Positions 10,440 to 21,852 of a stretch of 64,000 bases of DNA are shown here, piece after piece. Made by a program: the position numbers and the translations under genes. This DNA comes from Phragmites australis (lineage: Eukaryota > Streptophyta > Magnoliopsida > Poales > Poaceae): NCBI RefSeq assembly GCF_958298935.1, contig NC_084935.1, positions 2,552,001 to 2,616,000 on the forward strand, given 5' to 3'. Position 1 is the stretch's first letter. Each line of letters starts with the position of its first letter. Below the pieces are notes generated by a model, which had not been told where the DNA came from, ran no database searches, and was given only the letters and a program-made list of their open reading frames with translations.

Positions 10440-12190
10440 CTCGATAGAGACAGGACAGTCTAGAGTGCCGTTGAGATGTACGGTGCACCATGGCGAGGCT
10501 CGATGGAGGCATGACCATCAGGAGCCCCGCGACGGTAGTCGGAGGTGGAGTCGACAACAAGGTTGAGGGAGGTAGTCTGTGACCCTCTCATCATGTAGTC
10601 ATGGTGAGGCTCGATAGAGGTAGGGTCATCTGAAGCCCCGCAGCGATAGCCGGAGGCAAGTCGACAGAGAGGTTGAGGGAGGCCATCCACGACCCCCTTA
10701 GCATGTAGTCACAGTGAGGCTCAACGGAGGCAGGGCCGTCTAAAGCCCCGCAGTGGTAGCTAGAGGTGAACTCGATGGTGAGGCTGAGGGAGGCAGTCCA
10801 CGACCCACTCAGCATGTAGTCGTGGTGAGACTCGACGGAGGTGGGACCGTGTGGAGTGCCGTTGAGAGGTACGGTGCGAAGCGTTGAGGCTCGACATAGG
10901 TAGGGCTGTCTAGAACCATGCGAAGGTGGCTGGAGGTGAAGTCAACGACGAGGTTGAGGGAGGCAATACGCGACTCCCTCATCATATAGTCGGTGAGGCT
11001 TGACAGAGACGGGGCCGTCTAGAGCCCCGCAGAGGTAGCATAGGTGGAGTTGACGATGAGGCTGAGGGAGGCAGTCTGCGACCCCCTCAGCCTTTAGTCG
11101 TAGTGTGGCTTGACGGAGGTAGGACCATCCTTGACCCCCTTAGCATGTAGTCACGACGAGGCTCGACGGAGGCAGTGCCATCCGAAGCCCCGCGACGATA
11201 GCTGGAGGCAGAGTCAATGACAAGGCACAGGGAGGCAGTTTGTGACCCTCGCAACACGTAGTCGCGGTGAGGATCGAGGTTGGTGGGACCATCCGAAGTG
11301 CTGTTGCGAGGTACGACGTGAAGCGGCAAGGCTCGACGGAGGCAGGGCTGTCCAGATCCCCACGGCGGTAGCCGAAGGCAAAGTCGATGGCGAGGCTGAG
11401 GGAGGCAGTCCACGGCCCCCTCATCATGTAATCGCAGTGAGGTTCGATGGAGGTAGGGTCGTCCGGAGCCCCACGGTGGTAACCATAGACAGAGTCAACA
11501 ACGAGGCTGAGAAAGGTAGTCTGCCACCCCCTCAACCTGTAGTCAAGGCGAGGCTCGTCAGAGGTAGGGCCGTTCAGAGCCCCATGGCGGTAGCTGGAAG
11601 CGGAGTCGATAGCAATGATGAGGGAGGCAGTCCGTGACCCCCTTAGCATGCAGTCGTGGCGAGGCTTGATGGAGGCAGGGCTATCCAGGGCCCCGCGATG
11701 GTAGCCAAAGTTCACGGCGAGGCTTAGGGAGGAAGTCTATGACCCTCTCAACCTGTAGTCGCGGCGAGAGTTGACAAAGGCAGAGCCTACCAGGGTTTCG
11801 CGGTGGTAGCCAAAGGTGAAATCAATGACAAGGTTGAGGAAGGTAGTCTACGATCCCCTCAGCATGTAGTTGTGGTGAGGCTCAATAAGGCAGGGATGTC
11901 TAGAGCGGGCAGTAGCTGGAGTCGGAGTCGACCGTGAGGCTGAGGGAGGCTGCGACCTCCTCATCATGTATTCACAGTGAGGTTCAACAGAGGCAGGGCC
12001 ATCTGGAGTCCCATGGCGATAAGCAGAAGCGGAGTCAACGACAAGGCTATGGGAGGCCCTCCACGACCCCCTCAGCATGTAGTCGCAGTGAGGCTCGATG
12101 GAGGCAGGGCCGGCCGAAGCCCTGTGGCGCTAGCCGGAGGTAGAGTCGACGGTGAGGCTGAAGGAGACAGTCCATGACCCCCTCATCATG
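10440..12190. repeat. GC-rich tandem array of about 110-bp units
   Basis: A diverged array marked by the recurring phrase accccctcagcatgtagtcg followed by gaggctcgacggaggcaggg. Markers occur near 10595, 10705, 10816, 10986, 11095, 11150, 11260, 11430, 11540, 11655, 11755, 11870, 11970, 12080 and 12195, giving roughly 15 units. Most spacings are 108-111 bp; a few are about 170 bp or about half a unit. Long ORFs run through it on both strands, and the minus-strand products repeat motifs such as SVEPHCDYMLRGS at ~37-residue spacing, a by-product of the repeat. No known protein family is seen. Confidence 0.85.
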
Positions 12191-12503
12191 GACTCCGGTG
12201 ACGAGGTAGACGACTCTGGTGGCAGAGTGGAGGTGGCTCCGGCCGCCAAGCGCATGGGTTCCGGTGGCTTGGTAGACTGCTCCAGCTGCTGGTCATGGTG
12301 CAAAAGAGGCTACTAGCCACGCATATCATGGAGGCGGCTTCAGCCACACGGAGCTCATGCGGCTATAACCCTAATCCTTACTACACTCCCTTGAACATGG
12401 TGTCTAGTTGCAGGGGATTCGATTTATGGTCCTGAAAGGCTTGTTCTTCTAGATGAATGTCGTTTGGCGTGGAGGCCTCCAGGTCTAGTGCTAAGAGGTG
12501 TGG
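12191..12503. other. Non-coding sequence between tandem array and nested element
   Basis: GC-moderate sequence with fragments such as gactccggtgacgaggtaga. No ORF of note and no recognised motif. Confidence 0.4.
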
Positions 12504-15420
12504 TGTGAGGAACCGTCCAAATAGTATTCAAATTAATCATTAAGTCGATCATTTACTTAATCATGACTTCAATGATTAACCTAAATACCGCTCTGGTAGT
12601 CTCGGCATGTGTTTTGTGTCCAAAATTGGAACACATGCCTTCCAACATTTAGCATCACAACATAGCTTAAGAAAGAGCAAGTAATTAAAGTTATATTACA
12701 AGTTCTTAAGCATCATAATTTACAACAGTTTACAACAAAAGATAAACTACGCAGCGGAACAAAACCTAACAATACAAAAACTAGGCGGAGTCATATGCCC
12801 TTAGGCTCCATCCAAAAGCATGCTACAAGAGAGTAAGGTGCACTACTCTTGCCCGCCACCGACATTGGCGAACATGAAGTAGCCAAACATGACTCCTCCT
12901 CACCTGCAAAACCTGTAGAGCAGCTGAGTATGAAGGTACTCACAAGACTTAATCCATATAGAGTGCATAAGAATAGCCCGACTCCAAGGATTATGCATTG
13001 AGCTATTAGTAAGGAAAAAGGCCACAAGGTCAAGTAACTTATTATGCGAAAGCAAAATTTGACACAACTGTGTGAGCATCTACACTAGAACCCCTATATC
13101 AAACTATTCCGTAACCAACAACATAATATAACAAATATTGTAAATGAAACGATAATAGACCAACAATAGTAATGACCAACCACCTCCCAACGTACCAATC
13201 ATCCTACAATCATGACTCTACGACCGATGCAGATGGACATAAGCTTGTTCGATAACTGAGAGTATGTCAATTCGAATTGATTTTACACCCAGCAGGGGAG
13301 TACTCCTGGACCCACACGACACGAGACCACCGCCCACACAACCCGTCAGTCGCGAGTGATGATTCACGTATCAACCTTTCACGTACCCACCCCGAACCTT
13401 TGTGCCCATGCCCGATGTATGTGGAGGCCACCGAGACCCCGAACGTACTACGATTTACCGGCGTTTCTCGGTGCCTCTACAAGCCCTTGCTCACACCTCG
13501 TGTGCATGAGCCAAATGAACGTGGAGACTTACGGTACTTGGCTTATCTAACCATTATATCAGCATGTGGTGAGTATGGAAAAGTGCTAAAACCAACAACA
13601 CCGACGATTGGTGCTTAAACGATGCAAAGCGATCTATAGTGCCCGAGCTCCTCTCCCGAACTACCCCGAGGAACTCATCCGGGGCAGAATACACCCTTAA
13701 CACCGCCCACATCTCGCCTCATCCTCACCACTCACCCAACCAATACCATCGACATTGTCATTGTGAACAATAAATAAACCTAAAGCTTGCGAGCGATGGA
13801 ACATACCACCACTCGACTTCTACCGGTGTCCTATGCATTGCTAAGCATCTCGCAGCACTTTTAAGTTAGACATCATCACGTTAAAACCCGGCTACAAGGG
13901 CTACGGATCATCAATAATATAAGGTAGAGGTAATGCATCAACATAGGTTCTACTCATATCTCCCGACAGATGACTCACTAATATGCAAACATACATAAAA
14001 CGTAATTTATCAATTTAGACACATACGATCCAAACTAATAGTTACAATATGCTTAAATACTTTCCTTGCTGCTTTTCTTCAAATCAAGATCAACCACAAA
14101 ACCTTTCCGCGGAAACCCGCCACTCTTCGAAACGTCGATCACTAAATAAAAGAATGTATCGCAATAAGCACATGATGAAAATGCCATAAAATATGCTTGA
14201 TAATGCATGGAAACATTTTTTCTAGTTGGAACAATCTATAAGGAGACTAGAAAAATTGGTTTCACTCATTTTGAGCTTGCGATGAATTAACGGTGAATTA
14301 ATGAAGCTTCAAACTAATTAATTAATCTCAGAAATTTAATTAATTATTTAATATATGGGAATATTTTTAGTAGGTATAGTATGTTATTATGAAACAAAAA
14401 AAATTGGTTTCATAATTTTTGGAGCTACAAAAAATTTACCATGAATTTTACAAGTTTCAGCAAACAGAAAACTGTGCTGAAAACGGTTCTGCTGAGTTGA
14501 CCGCGGTCAGATCGCCGGGAGTCACGGTTAGACCATCAGAAATCATGGTCAGATCGCCGGCGTTCAGACAGGTTTGGGTTCTGATGGTCAGACCGGTCCG
14601 AGGGGTGGTCAGACCCCTGGAACGGCGGTCAGACCGCTGGGAGTGGCCGGAGGCACTTGGTGAGCTCACTGGCGATGATTCTGGTGAGCTTTTGGGGTGG
14701 GGATTTGGACCTAGAGCATCATCTTGATTTCCTCTACAGCGTAGGATAACATGCACACGCTAAAAACGACCGAAACTCAGCTATGGCCTCTAATGGTGGT
14801 GGAGGCCATTGTTGGGCTCCTTTGAGCTCGATGCCAGCAAATAGCTATGGTCTCTAATGGTGGGGATGGAGGGTGCTCACCACGCCCTAGCAAGTTAGTG
14901 GTCTGATCGTGGAGGTTAGGGAATGGCCGGAGCTCGAAATCACCGTCAAGGAGGTGGTGACCGGCTTGAGGAGGAAGAAGGCGTGACCGAGGGACTTGAA
15001 CTTGACGGGGAAGACCACCTCTGGTGGTTGCAGCGGGGGAGCTCGCTAGAGACCTCCACCTTGGCTCCCCCTTGCTCCCTCTCCTTGGCTCGGTTGGGGG
15101 AAGAAAGGAGCAGCAGCTCCTGCTGCTTGGCGTGGGAGAGGGAGAGAGTGGAGTGGGTGAGAGTGAGAGAGAGCACGTGAGGCTGCTGTGGTGAGTGAGA
15201 GAGAGTGGTATGGGGCTGACCGGTGGGTCCCACATGCTAGAGAAAAAGTCTGTTTCAACTGCAAATTCAATTCTTTTCTCTCCCGAATTTCTTTCTCTCA
15301 TCCAACTAACTCAGAACGAAATACTCTAGTGTGCCAAAATATTTTATCTCGGATTTAATTATGACGCTAATGATGCATGATTAAGCTTAATCATGCGATT
15401 ATGGAATTTGGGACGTGACA
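12504..15420. mobile_element. 2.9-kb non-coding TG...CA element (family S, copy A)
   Basis: The element runs from TGTGAGGAACCGTCC to TTTGGGACGTGACA and is bracketed by near-identical 5-bp flanks, TGTGG (12499-12503) and TGCGG (15421-15425). TG...CA ends plus a 5-bp target duplication fit a solo LTR or a non-autonomous LTR-type element. Related copies are at 56831-59359 (same orientation) and 61410 onwards (reverse). Shared internal marks include ttttacacc.(c/t)gcagg with the nearby acgacacgagacca. Near 14495-14645 a ggtcagaccg-type microrepeat recurs. No gag, pol or transposase is seen. The GC-rich ORFs at 14777-15301 look like shadows. Confidence 0.72.
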
Positions 15421-16309
15421 TGCGGAGCCACGCGTCCGGGCGCCAGCCCGTGCGGAGCCACACAATCGGTGCCTATACCGCAGAAGGGCCCATACACGGT
15501 GGTGTTCACTGGGGAAACATCTTGCTGCAGATAAGATGGTTGGAAAAAAGGAGCGAGCAATGTTCTCGTTACGTTTTTACTATGATCTCAGCACTGCTAG
15601 CACCTTGACATTGTAGCTATACGATATCCTAACTCAACTATGGCTACGTGGGTAGATTGCAGAGTGTCATGCCATGTTAGCTTAAAATATATGTGAGCAA
15701 GCGGATCATGGGCACGCAGAGCTTAGGAAACTCTGCACATGTACAGCAAGTAAATATATTACTATCTCCTACACCATGAGAATAAATATTCCACAGTCAT
15801 GGTACGAACATGAGGACTTTAGTCGAGCCTTGCGGTGCCGTGCTCTACCATGGACAGTGCGTGTATCAAGGACCCACATTGAGTGGACACGATCCGCCTC
15901 TTGATTTTTTCTTGCCTTGTGCAGCGCTTGCCAGCCAGTGCCCTAGGCCGCATAGTAATGAGCTAGGGAGATTTAAATAAGGGCTTCGCATGGAGCGGTG
16001 CCTGGAGCTATGTGTGCTTACCTTTGCATGGAGCTGTGTTCGGAGCCATCACCTCAGCCTGCAGACCCGTGTGCTAGCCCGCCTACGAGTTGCTAGACCA
16101 AAAGCGTGCCTCGCGTGGCATATGGCAAATGACAGGAAGGCTATCTTTGCAAAGCTCGTGTTGTGCGCCGCTGATGATGGCTCCTTCAAGCAGCGTGAGT
16201 ACTCCTCCATGATCTAGTATAAGAACATGTTATGCTCTCTTGATGTCTTCTTAACTCCTTTCCTCTCATGACTTTTTGTAAGACATCTACATGGAAGGCG
16301 TCATCTATT
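15421..16309. other. Unassigned sequence between element A and LTR-like repeat copy 2
   Basis: A 75-codon plus-strand ORF at 15990-16217 has no recognised homology. The phrase gtgcggagccac occurs at 15420 and again near 15450. If the two LTR-like repeats belong together, this is decayed internal sequence. Confidence 0.4.
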
Positions 16310-16663
16310 AGGGCACGTTCGTGCTCCAACAGCACACAACGAGAGCCTCTTCCAACGAGGAGGTTAAAGCTTGGAGATAAATAGTGAGACGAGAGGGGAG
16401 CGCGAGAGAGAAGTAGAGCCTAGGTACATGGGGGAAAATCTCGAGTCCCCTTGTCTGCCACTGTGGGACTCTTTTTATAAGGAGAAGGGACAGGAAAAAT
16501 TACCAGTTTGCCTTCAAAATATTATGTTACAACGATGTGCATACAAGGTTATATAGCGTCTTTCACCCCTTTATATGTGAGGTGGTGTATGAGATACTAT
16601 AACTGCAATAATGATGTCACCGCACGTCGTCTAAATATCTCATGGCTGTGTTGTTTCCCCAAC
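16310..16663 (-). mobile_element. LTR-like repeat (copy 2)
   Basis: About 350 bp clearly related to 9817-10179 in the same orientation, with many substitutions and small indels. Boundaries are approximate because the TG/CA ends are eroded. No primer-binding site is seen to its left, so pairing with copy 1 as one retrotransposon is unproven. Confidence 0.65.
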
Positions 16664-17969
16664 CCTGAAAAAACAGTCTTATATTGCGAAATAGAGGGGG
16701 AAAGCGCCTCCTTCAACATCATATGTTCATGCCCTTCGAGAAGGACAACAACCGATCGTTTATAGCCTATAAAAAGAGAAGTATTCCAAAGATCACAAGA
16801 GTATATGTTGTTATCCTTCTATGGTAGGTCCCCACCTATATAAACATTATGTCTTCGGTCTTCATAGTGCAGTCACTACCTAAGCATTTCCCTTTGCTTC
16901 TATTAGCTCTCTCAATCCTCTATATTCCCTTTGTATGAGCAATGGGAGTGCCAGTTGGCGCAAAACACCCATGTATCTCTGCGGTTGTGAATCCATCACG
17001 GAGATTTGTATCTCCAACCAGCACTCCCTAGCACGCCTCCACATCTCCTTGGATGCTAAGATAGATGGCCAGCATAGAAGATAGGAGAAGACATCGCTTA
17101 ATCTCCATGTTCTCTTAATCTCCATGTTCACAGTCCATTAATCGCCTAAGTACCAGCATTGCAGTTGTCGGGTGAAAAATGCAACAAAAATACTTATAGA
17201 TGGGATATTTACAACCTGAAGTGATTTCTTTTCAAGGGGTGGTTCCCCTCCTTTTGTGCATTCAACCACTAGAGTCGTCACTTTCTATGAAGGTAGAGAG
17301 CGTACGGCGCGGCTATGGCTGCACACTAGCATTTGGTAGCATGTGGAGGGATTTAAATCCTTAGCTCTCAAGTCAGGGATGAACAGTAAATCGTGAGAGA
17401 ACTACAATATCTCTGACTTCATTTACTAAAGTAACAGTACCAGATCTTATCCGTTTGCCACTGATCTAACAATTCGCGTCGATTTGAAGTCACCTAATTT
17501 TGTTGGATTGTGAAATCAGAGGATCTCGTTCTAGTGTAGAGTAGTCCATGGAAAAACGAACCCCCCAAAAAAAACAGTTCTACGTCTGAAGGTCAGGTCG
17601 GATAGCCTGCACCTGCTGCAATGTTCACTACAAATTCTTGCTGGCTCCGCAGGTGCTAGCTAAGGCTGGTCTACTTGCCGCTTTAGGGTGCCGCTGAAGG
17701 GAGCCGATCGCATCGACGGGGTCACGCCATTCGCCTGCACGCTTGCGCTGTGTTGTTGGAGAAGCCCGTACCGCTCGTCGCGTGACGACCGATTAGTTTA
17801 CGAGATGCGCTCCTGCAGGCGTCGCCCATCGCTTCGATCGATCGGGTGCCGCAGATCAGCCACCACCCCGTGCACAGCAGACAAGATATGCACTCTAAGA
17901 TGAAGAACTTGGGTTCGCTGCCAACGAAAGACATTCGTATGTGTTATAAATCTCATTTCAATATCATCT
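16664..17969. other. Intergenic sequence, no recognised gene
   Basis: A minus-strand ORF of 83 codons (16880-17131) and short ORFs near 17690-17930 have no recognised family. Nothing else stands out. Confidence 0.5.
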
Positions 17970-18197
17970 GGAGTTTAAAATATGGTATACATATCAAATT
18001 TCCAGCATAAAAGCATGCAACAGAATAATGAGGCAACACGGCAACAGTAGGGGAAAAGGTAAAGAACCAAAGGTGTTGAAAAGAAAAAGAAAAAGACACT
18101 CAAATAGTACACAAAGGTACGTAGGACCTTAATGATTCTCAAATCTCAGGCGTCGAGGTTCAAGAATAATGCGCGATGGGTCGTCTGATCAACCTGA

Positions 18198-19456
18198 TCA
18201 ATACGCCTTGTTGACGAAGCCGCACATCTTTCTGATCTCCCCATTGGCGGCGGTTTTGACCTCAATGCCGCCCATCTTCACCATGGCTTCCCCGAACTTG
18301 TACTGCCACAGCTTCTGAGAGGCCGCGGCGGCGTACACCAGCCGCATCGTGTCCGTCGCCTTGAGGAGCGCGGCGTCCGACGCGAAGAGCACCTTGTGGT
18401 TGAGCACGTTCAGGTAGTACTGGTTGTCCAGCTCGTTGGGGGTCTTGTAGTCTTGCATCACCGTGTTGTCGGCGCCGTTCGGCGACACGCAATCACCCTT
18501 CAGCTTGGCGGCGAGCGTGGGGTCCATGTCCGAGGTGTTGCTGGGCGGGAGGCGGCCGGAGAAAGACGAGCAGTGGGAGCGGCCGATGGAGTGCGCGCCG
18601 GAGAGGACGACCATGTCGACGGTGTCGAGGCCCTTGGCGGCGAACATGTCCTTGAGCTGCTTGACGTCGGCGAACGGCGGGGGCAGGTTGGGGAGGGTCT
18701 CGCTTGCGAGGGACACGTTCCCATCGTAGCGGCCCGCGGGCATCTTGAAGTCGATCGCGTAGCTGCTGAGGAAGTAGCTGGCGTCGCGCCCGGCGAAGGC
18801 GAGGATGTCGGTGCAGGACACGATACCAGGGCATTTCTTCTCGAGCGCCGCCTTGGCCTTGTCGATCACCTCGAAGCCACGCAGGCTCAGGTTCGGGATG
18901 CCGAGCATCTCCGGCTGCGGGTTGGCTTCGGTCGGCTTGAGCAGAACCGAGGCGTCGCAGCCCTGAACCGAATCACACGTCGCAATGCCGCATACGTACA
19001 TGGATGCATTCATGGATTAGGTTGTCAGTAAGCCAAGCACTTCTACTGTGATCAGGTGATCGTACAGGTAGCAGGTTGTGATTAATTACTTACCCGGACG
19101 AAGCAGTCGTGGAAGAACATACGGACGAGCCCTGCTTTGACGCCGGCGTCGGCGCCGCGCACGGCCCTCCTCACGATGGCTTCTGCCCTGGGGCACTTGT
19201 CGTCGTAGTATCCGACCCTCAGCCCTGCGGCAGGTGGGCTAGGGGCGGCCTGAGGATAAGTAGGCGGGCTGGGGCCGGTCGGAGGATAAGTGCTAGGGCT
19301 GCTCGGAGGATAAGTGGGCGGGCTCCGGCTAGTCGGAGGATTTGACGGTGGCGGCGGGGGAGGATTGCCGCCGCCGTAGCCGTAGCCGTAGGTCGTTTGG
19401 CATGACAAAGAACCAAGCAGCGCGAGTACCGCGAGAATGGCAAGCTTAGCGGCCAT
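18198..19456 (-). CDS. Class III peroxidase with Gly/Tyr- and Pro-rich N-terminal extension (copy C, inverted duplicate)
   Basis: Two exons on the minus strand, 19456-19094 and 18962-18198, with a 131-bp intron, encode 375 residues. The second exon product differs from copy B by one residue that I can see (TLPNLPPP against TLANLPPP). Exon 1 is more different: signal peptide [19 protein letters not shown], a [10 protein letters not shown] stretch, and a Pro-rich region about 12 residues longer with extra TYPP repeats. Catalytic landmarks are complete: [25 protein letters not shown] and [11 protein letters not shown]. Here the canonical CPRAE is kept where copy B has CSGAE. Predicted role: secreted, H2O2-dependent oxidation of wall phenolics. 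Promoter (TATAAATA at 19578-19585), intron and 3' flank are conserved with copy B. Confidence 0.95.
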
Positions 19457-19577
19457 CCCTGCTTCGTGCTCTGCTGCCCGGTGTTCTATGCTCTGGTGTT
19501 AGCTGGCTCTAGGAAGACAGACAGACAGAAGCAAGGACTGATGGGATGGATGAAGACGAGCTGCTGCGTTGCATGTC

Positions 19578-19585
19578 TATTTATA
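19578..19585 (-). promoter_or_regulatory. TATA box of peroxidase copy C
   Basis: TATAAATA on the minus strand, 122 bp before the ATG at 19456, in the context ggctataaatagacatgc, which is identical to copy B. Confidence 0.8.
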
Positions 19586-19710
19586 GCCGCGTGCATGAAG
19601 AACATAGTGCTGTAGCCGGAATGTTTTTGGAGCGCACGTCGCGACGTGCAACGGCACGGTGCAAGTCAACCGGGAACATGGCGAGCCACAGCCCAACAGG
19701 TTGACGCGCA

Positions 19711-20964
19711 TGCTGATTGTGCGCGCGAGCAATTGACTTTGTGGTTTTGGCTGGATTTCAATTGTGAATTCATGAAGTTGTCTGATATGTGATCCCTTGT
19801 CGGTGCAGTTGTAAGATGGGGTTTATTTAAACTATTAGAAGCATCCTCAAGCAAGCAAGATAGAAGATACAGCTAGTAGCTTGCGCTTGATCCGGACGGG
19901 ATGTCTCCCGTGAGTGAGGTCACTTGCAGTAGAGAATTTAGAAACTGTTGTCGGTGCGTATGGGTTACACGCATCCACGTAAATGTTCTAATTCTACAGT
20001 GCTAAATTCATTTGTGTTTGAAGTTGAAAAATATATGTAACGGATGGTAGGTGCAGTATTCCTACGCGAGCATGCAAATCCAAAAGCTAAGATCCCATTT
20101 GAATGCGAGAAACATTTCGGATTCTAGCTAGAATTTGTGGAATTCTTGTCAAACAGTAGCGGAGCCAGGATTTCATCGTTGAATGTTCCCATTGAACACT
20201 ATAAATTTTTAATTTAATATATAAGTATAATTTTGTCAAAAATACGATATAAATGTTTAGTACCTGCTGTTAGGGTCATAGGGAATTATGCTGCCAAGCG
20301 GTGCTTTTGGCGAGTAATTTGAATTCGAAACGGGAGAAACATGTCTTTTTGTTTCTCTTTTTTACAGCGAGGAACAGGCAAAAGATAATTTCAACCTTTT
20401 AGGAGAACATAGAACTCTACCCAACGGGCCACTATGGGTTGCCATTCCTTTGTTTTGGTTTCCTCTGCTCCAGAGGAGCCCGGAACATTACAGGCCGAGA
20501 CTGGGCCAGGTCAGGCGAGCACGGAGCGCGCGCTGGCGGTCGACGAGCCGATGAGCCATGCTGCGCCTCGGACCGGTCGTGTCCTGCAGGACAAGGGTGC
20601 TCTGCGAACTAGAAAATACACTCTGATGCATGCTGCCATAGCACACGCACGATTTCAAGCCAAAACACACTTACGCATACTTCCGGATCCAGGGAAACAC
20701 ATACTTCTTCAGGTTGAGCAGACGAGGATCTCCTGATATTACGTGCCGTCGCTGACGCAGCGACGAAGTCACGAAGTCAGGGATCCGGATCCGGTTGAGC
20801 ACATAGGTACGTTTCACACACACGGTATCTGTGTGCCAAAGTTCAGAAAGTACCCTGGCCCTGACATTATGGCATACATACATAGAGCCCATAGTACAGC
20901 ACTACAGCGACACAACACTACACAAAAGACGACTGAGCCCATAGTTCGACGCGATAGGTCCAAA
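19711..20964. other. Intergenic region between peroxidase C promoter and peroxiredoxin 3' end
   Basis: Non-coding, with AT-rich sequence at 20160-20260. A plus-strand ORF of 100 codons at 20434-20736 matches nothing I know. The last ~250 bp should include the 3' UTR of the peroxiredoxin gene. Confidence 0.5.
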
Positions 20965-21852
20965 CTAGACCTTGGTGAAGCGGAGGTAGCCCTTCTTGGA
21001 CGGCAGGTCGGCGGTCTCGAACCCCTGGGGGAACATCTTCTTGGCCTCCTCGTCGGACACGCTCGGCTCGACGACGACGCACTCCCCGGGCTTCCAGTTC
21101 GCCGGCGTCGCCACCTTGTGCTTGGCCACCGTCAGCAGCGAGTCCACCGCCCGCAGCACCTCGTCCATATTCCGCCCCGTGCACGCCGGGTACAGGAAGC
21201 TCAGCTTCACCTTCTTGTCCGGGCCGATGATGTGGAGGGCGCGAGAAGGCAGATTGACCCCACTGGAGTCCTTCTCGTCGGGATCCACCATGTTGAGCTG
21301 CTTGATCGCTTCGCGGTCGGGGTCCGCCATGATCGGGTACGTCAGGTTGCTCCCAGGCTAGCACGCAGACACAAACAAAAAAAATTAAAGTTGCTCGATC
21401 AGTCGATCTAACGCGGACAAGCATGCATCGATCCACCCCGACTCCGATCAAACCCTCATCAAACCACCAGCTCCACCGCCACGTACCTTGTATGCCTCAA
21501 TGTCCTTGATCCACTCCTTGTGGGACTGCACGTCGTCGCAGGAGATGCCGAGCAGCTTCACGCCCCTCCTCTCGAACTCTTTGGCGTAGCCGGCCATCGC
21601 CGCCATCTCCGTCGTGCAGACCGGGGTGAAATCAGCTGCAGGTTCACACAGAGAGCAAAGAGCATGAGGGTTTCATCACACATGCATATATTTATAGGCA
21701 GCTAGCGGTGCCGAAGGTGCAGGAGAAACCGTACCGGGGTGGGAGAAGATGATGGCGTAGCCGTCGCCGACGAAGTCGTGGATGCGGATCGGGCCCTGGG
21801 TGGACTCCAGCTCCATGTTGGGGACGGTGTCGCCGATGGTGAGGCCCGGCAT
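20965..21852 (-). CDS. PER1: 1-Cys peroxiredoxin (PER1-type)
   Basis: Three minus-strand exons, 21852-21735, 21635-21487 and 21357-20965, encode 219 residues, the usual size for plant 1-Cys peroxiredoxins. The protein starts [18 protein letters not shown]. The peroxidatic cysteine is Cys46 in [12 protein letters not shown], whose codons are split by intron 1 (phase 1). Further family marks are [60 protein letters not shown] and the tail [12 protein letters not shown]. These enzymes reduce peroxides through a single catalytic Cys. In cereals they are known from embryo and aleurone, in nucleus and cytosol; expression here is inferred from family only. The start is fixed by homology. Splice sites are canonical and frames join exactly. 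Confidence 0.96.

Noticed and set aside
11140..11715. 191-codon minus-strand ORF with a ~37-residue repeated motif
   Set aside because: Explained by the ~110-bp tandem array; no start context, domain or conservation evidence for a repeat protein.
14777..15301. 174-codon minus-strand Ser/Pro-rich ORF inside element A
   Set aside because: Low-complexity composition from ctctcact repeats; overlapping ORFs in other frames are equally open.
16880..17131. 83-codon minus-strand ORF
   Set aside because: No recognised domain and no supporting neighbouring exons.
18396..19031. 211-codon plus-strand ORF over peroxidase copy C (and its twin at 7622-8257 over copy B)
   Set aside because: Exact antisense of the peroxidase exon; its conservation between the copies follows from the peroxidase duplication.
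20918..21451. Alternative minus-strand ORF of 177 codons across the peroxiredoxin last exon
   Set aside because: Wrong frame relative to the conserved peroxiredoxin exons.
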